DNA of 64,000 bases, taken from NCBI RefSeq assembly GCF_033547075.1, contig NZ_CP137891.1, forward strand, positions 1,426,001 through 1,490,000, in the 5' to 3' direction. Origin of the DNA: Flavobacterium ardleyense (GTDB taxonomy: Bacteria > Bacteroidota > Bacteroidia > Flavobacteriales > Flavobacteriaceae). Position numbers and translations under genes: made by a program. Of the stretch, positions 60,617 through 64,000 are shown piece after piece. The stretch's first letter is position 1. Every line of letters starts with the position of its first letter. The notes beneath the pieces are model-generated. The model was not told the origin of the DNA. It was given only the letters and a program-made list of their open reading frames with translations, and did not search any database.

Positions 60617-63600
60617 CTATCTCTTGAGCGAAAAGTGCGCTCTAAATTCTCTTAGTTCTTTACGTAATTCATACGATACTACAAACCAATAGTCAGAAGA
60701 TGGTAGAGGATGACCGTTTAAATTTCCATCCCATCCCGGACCTGTAGGTGAAAGGTTGGCAACAACTTTCCCGTATCTGTCCATAATTCGGATATGGACA
60801 TTTTGAGCTCCTTGTAGATCTGGAATATTCCAGGTATCATTTGCGCCATCTCCATTAGGTGTAAAGTAAGGGACAAAATTAATCACTAAAACAGAGCTAG
60901 TTTCATCACCACAGCCATTTTTATCTCTAACAGTAATGATGTGAACACCACCACTTACATTATAAAAAGTTGGGCTGTCTTGAAATGCGCCACCGTCAAG
61001 TTGGTATTCATAGTTTCCTCCAATACCAGTCGCAGTTACCGTAATATAAGTTTGACTTGAAAAGTCGGCGCTTGTTGTATAAGTAATCGTTGCAGGCTCA
61101 GAAGGATGTACAGTAACTGATCTAGTAGAAGTACAGCCAGTAACTGAACTAGTAGCAGTCAGGGTATAGGTACCAGGTAACGTCGCAGTATAATTTGCGG
61201 AAGTTCCAACGGTTTGCCCAGTTTCATTTTTCCAAATAAAACTATGAGTGCCTGAGTGAAGGCCCGATACAAGTGCAGTTGAGCTTAGCAAGTCTCCAGT
61301 TACACTATCTATGCATATATAAGCATCTTTAAAAGTTGGTTCAGGCAATTTCTTAACAAATATTGCAATTTTAACCGTATCAAAGCAATCTGGTGCTAAT
61401 GCATTATTTACTCTTGCGTATACATACGGTTTGGTTGTGCTGCTTACGGGATTCTGATTTTGATTTGCTTCAAATAAGCTTTCGTGAAAAGTTACATTAA
61501 ATTCAGCACCTAACTGATTTCCTAAAACAGTTGCTGCGAGTGCCGATACATTAAAATTAAATACTCCATCATTGATGCCGTCTTCATCACAAATAGTTGT
61601 CATTGCCGAAGGTACAGAAAACGCTTTAGGCTGAGGAACAATTGTAACAACAAAGTCTGTTTCGTCAGAACACCCAGAAGCAAAATGTGACACTGCGTAA
61701 ATGTAATAAGTTCCACTAGTTGTAATTGAGGTACCGGCAGGAATTTGAGTACCATTCCCACCAGGTTGAGTATAATATTTTCCCACTGCCAATGTTGGTA
61801 ATTTATAACTGACACAAGTAGTAACATCTGGCAAAGAATTAACCTTAAACAGTGCAACGGCAAAACTAACTTCGTCAAAGCAATTCGGAACAGTTCCGGT
61901 TTCTGCGTAAACATAAATCGTTTGATTAGTGGTAATTTCATCACCGGCAAATAGTGGCGTTCCACCGCCATTTGGTGCGCTAAAGTAATTACCAATAGTC
62001 AATGCAGGTAGAATAAGAGAAGTACATTGTTCTACATTTGCTATCGCTCCTATAACAGGAGTTTTATTAATTGTGATGTCAACTATATTTTCGTCATGAC
62101 ATCTTATTCTATCTCCAGCCTCGGTAAAAATATACAAAGTTGTCGATTCTGTAATTATTTGTCCCGCGTGCAGCATGCCACTGTTCGCGGTTGGTCCACC
62201 AGGATTTGCGTAGTAGTTACCTACAGTTAGTGCAGGAAGTACATATTGATCACATGCTGTAATAGGACCCAAACTGTCAGCTTCTACAGAGAATATAAAT
62301 AGTTCAAAACTACTTTCTGCGGTGCACGACGGAGTAGTATTGGTTGCGCTATACATGTAGATTGTTTGAGATTCGTATACAATCGTTCCTCCAGGAAGTA
62401 ACTGTCCTGTCCCGCCTGGACCAGTGTAGTAGTTTCCGTTTGAAAGTGGTGTTAAAACATAAAAATTACAGATGTCAATGTCTGCACGAGGATCTAATTG
62501 TGCAGGCGCATTTACTACAACGGTAAATGTAGATTGATTGTAACACCCATCTGCCAAAGCTGCATAAATATATATGATCCGAGTGCTTGTGATAACGTCT
62601 CCTTCAAATAATTGCTGACCAGCGCCTAAAGGAGCAGAATAATATGCACCATTTGCCAAAGCTGGCAATGTATAACCACCGCATACCGCTACATTAGGAA
62701 GTATATCTATTGTTGGTTGGTTGATCGTGATACTAAATTGTACATCTGCTGCACAAGCTTGTGTATTATTGTTTATGTATATATAAATTATCGCAGAAGC
62801 ATTTATCACAGTATTTGCAGGTATTAGTTCACCAGTTCCATTTGGTCCTGTGTAATAAGTACCAATAGGTAAAGCAGGTAGTGTATAAGGTTCACACTGA
62901 ATTATATCTTCAGGTTGCAAATCGCCAATAAATATTTTAAACGACCGTTGCTTCGCACATAGAATTGGGTTGGTGTTTTGTGCATAAATATAAATTCTTT
63001 GGGTCGTTGTTATCGTCGTTCCAGCTGTGAGTTGAACTCCAGTTCCATTTGGGCCAGTAAAATAAGAACCTACAGTAAGTGCTGGCAATGTATAACCTAC
63101 ACAATCAAAAACATCTTGAACCGGAGCCAACACTGGTGAATCTGCAATTGTCACATCAAAACTAAGGGAGATGATACAAAAAGGCTCTACAAGGGCTTCG
63201 TAATAGATATAGATTGTTTGTGAAGTAGTTACTGAACTTCCTTGGGCAATTAACTGACCTTGACCATCTGGCTGAGTATAGAAATTTCCATATTCAATTG
63301 AGGGTACTATATACTTATCACAATAAGTACCGTCGGGTTGTGCAATTTTTAAAGGGTCAATTACCGTAATTTTAAAACTACTTGAACCAGGGCATGCGTC
63401 AGGTCCAGTTCCAGGATTGTAAATATGAATAACCTGCGTTTCAGTGATTATATGTCCAGCAAATAAGGGAGTTCCTCCTCCATTTATTGCGGTGAAATAG
63501 TTTCCGTTTACTAATTCTGGAAGTATAAATTGATCGCAAACCAGCTCGTCAGGAAGTTCATCTACGGGCGCAAGTGCATTGATTATAAGGTTAAAGCTTG

Positions 63601-64000
63601 TAGTGCTGAAGCAGGTGGGATCACCGATATTTTGTACTCTAACATATATTGTCTGTCCTGCAGATAATAGAGAGCTAGCAAGTGCATTAATTCCGTTTTG
63701 TGCGTCAGATTCAGAGCTATAATAAGTTACTGAGTAAAATTCTGCACTCTGACCACCTAGTATAACTCCTTTGTTGGCATCAAGATTAAATACGGCATTG
63801 TGTTGCGTACTTGATCGTTCGCATTTTTTTAAATCTGGCGCAGCGTAGGCTACTGCTGGGGGCAAAAAGACAAGATTAAATGATTTGACAGCCACACATC
63901 CGTTTATAGAATTTTGAACTCTAATAAAGATTTCTTGGTTGGTCGCACCTAAATAATTTTGGGGTAGTGGATTTACATTATTTTGCGCATCTCCAATTGT
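60617..64000 (-). CDS. Giant T9SS surface adhesin with type B sorting domain (5'-partial)
   Basis: The C-terminal 1127 or so residues of a giant surface protein; the frame is open to the right edge, so the start lies outside. Nine related repeats of about 70-75 residues (about 63560 down to 61620) each have a Cys in CDxYxLPAL, a YYTxPxGTG turn, an IYIY strand and a second Cys before SF. A distinct beta domain and a SprB-like segment (NYEYQLDGGAFQDSPTFYNV) follow. The end is a gliding-motility-type (type B) T9SS sorting domain, with FTPNGDGANDTWNI and RIMDRYGKVV. Such proteins are exported by T9SS and act in adhesion or gliding. A terminator follows the stop. Confidence 0.88.
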   Translation of the reverse strand, partial: TIGDAQNNVNPLPQNYLGATNQEIFIRVQNSINGCVAVKSFNLVFLPPAVAYAAPDLKKCERSSTQHNAVFNLDANKGVILGGQSAEFYSVTYYSSESDAQNGINALASSLLSAGQTIYVRVQNIGDPTCFSTTSFNLIINALAPVDELPDELVCDQFILPELVNGNYFTAINGGGTPLFAGHIITETQVIHIYNPGTGPDACPGSSSFKITVIDPLKIAQPDGTYCDKYIVPSIEYGNFYTQPDGQGQLIAQGSSVTTSQTIYIYYEALVEPFCIISLSFDVTIADSPVLAPVQDVFDCVGYTLPALTVGSYFTGPNGTGVQLTAGTTITTTQRIYIYAQNTNPILCAKQRSFKIFIGDLQPEDIIQCEPYTLPALPIGTYYTGPNGTGELIPANTVINASAIIYIYINNNTQACAADVQFSITINQPTIDILPNVAVCGGYTLPALANGAYYSAPLGAGQQLFEGDVITSTRIIYIYAALADGCYNQSTFTVVVNAPAQLDPRADIDICNFYVLTPLSNGNYYTGPGGTGQLLPGGTIVYESQTIYMYSATNTTPSCTAESSFELFIFSVEADSLGPITACDQYVLPALTVGNYYANPGGPTANSGMLHAGQIITESTTLYIFTEAGDRIRCHDENIVDITINKTPVIGAIANVEQCTSLILPALTIGNYFSAPNGGGTPLFAGDEITTNQTIYVYAETGTVPNCFDEVSFAVALFKVNSLPDVTTCVSYKLPTLAVGKYYTQPGGNGTQIPAGTSITTSGTYYIYAVSHFASGCSDETDFVVTIVPQPKAFSVPSAMTTICDEDGINDGVFNFNVSALAATVLGNQLGAEFNVTFHESLFEANQNQNPVSSTTKPYVYARVNNALAPDCFDTVKIAIFVKKLPEPTFKDAYICIDSVTGDLLSSTALVSGLHSGTHSFIWKNETGQTVGTSANYTATLPGTYTLTATSSVTGCTSTRSVTVHPSEPATITYTTSADFSSQTYITVTATGIGGNYEYQLDGGAFQDSPTFYNVSGGVHIITVRDKNGCGDETSSVLVINFVPYFTPNGDGANDTWNIPDLQGAQNVHIRIMDRYGKVVANLSPTGPGWDGNLNGHPLPSSDYWFVVSYELRKELREFRAHFSLKR

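Overview
The window looks like a chromosomal segment of a low-GC member of the Bacteroidota, most likely Flavobacteriaceae and close to Flavobacterium. The evidence is fourfold. Two very large surface proteins end in the two kinds of type IX secretion (T9SS) sorting domain. Many genes are preceded by the Bacteroidota promoter pattern TTG-N17-23-TAnnTTTG, and ribosome binding sites are largely absent. The housekeeping block is typical of flavobacteria: a PorV-like protein, pssA, lptB, tatC, kdsD and a 731-residue RecQ.

Layout. 0.1-2.1 kb: a YdcF-like envelope protein and a small initiating sugar-phosphate transferase. 2.3-7.4 kb: a 1682-residue T9SS-secreted protein with seven Asp-rich calcium/metal-binding repeats. 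7.5-8.4 kb: remains of an AraC-type regulator. 8.9-46.3 kb: a surface polysaccharide locus. 46.2-59.7 kb: housekeeping genes. 59.8-60.3 kb: a small conserved protein and tRNA-Thr. 60.6-64 kb: the 3' part of a giant repeat adhesin that runs off the right edge.

Polysaccharide locus. It starts with a nucleotide-sugar aminotransferase and a 4,6-dehydratase (bacillosamine type), then wza, wzc and, convergently, the CpsB-type tyrosine phosphatase. An ABC exporter (wzm/wzt) follows; its two genes are separated by a cassette with a second aminotransferase, a NeuD/PglD-like acetyltransferase and a GNAT protein. Next come about a dozen glycosyltransferases, two left-handed-helix acyltransferases, a TylF-like methyltransferase, an O-antigen polymerase/ligase and a WbaP/WcaJ-like initiating transferase. 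Embedded in it is a neuA-neuB-neuC set whose motifs match the N-acetylneuraminate (sialic acid) branch, so the glycan probably carries sialic acid or a close nonulosonic acid. No Wzx flippase is visible.

Non-coding structure. From 15 to 31 kb, almost every gap in the locus holds short degenerate repeats of two families (one based on TTTACGA/AGTACGA, one on AGCTAAA/CAGCTTACAG). Separately, two structured intergenic elements (about 34.05-34.20 kb and 60.38-60.52 kb, opposite strands) share border sequences around different central hairpins. I recall similar sequences scattered through Flavobacterium genomes but know no name or function for them. Together these are the least explained features of the window.
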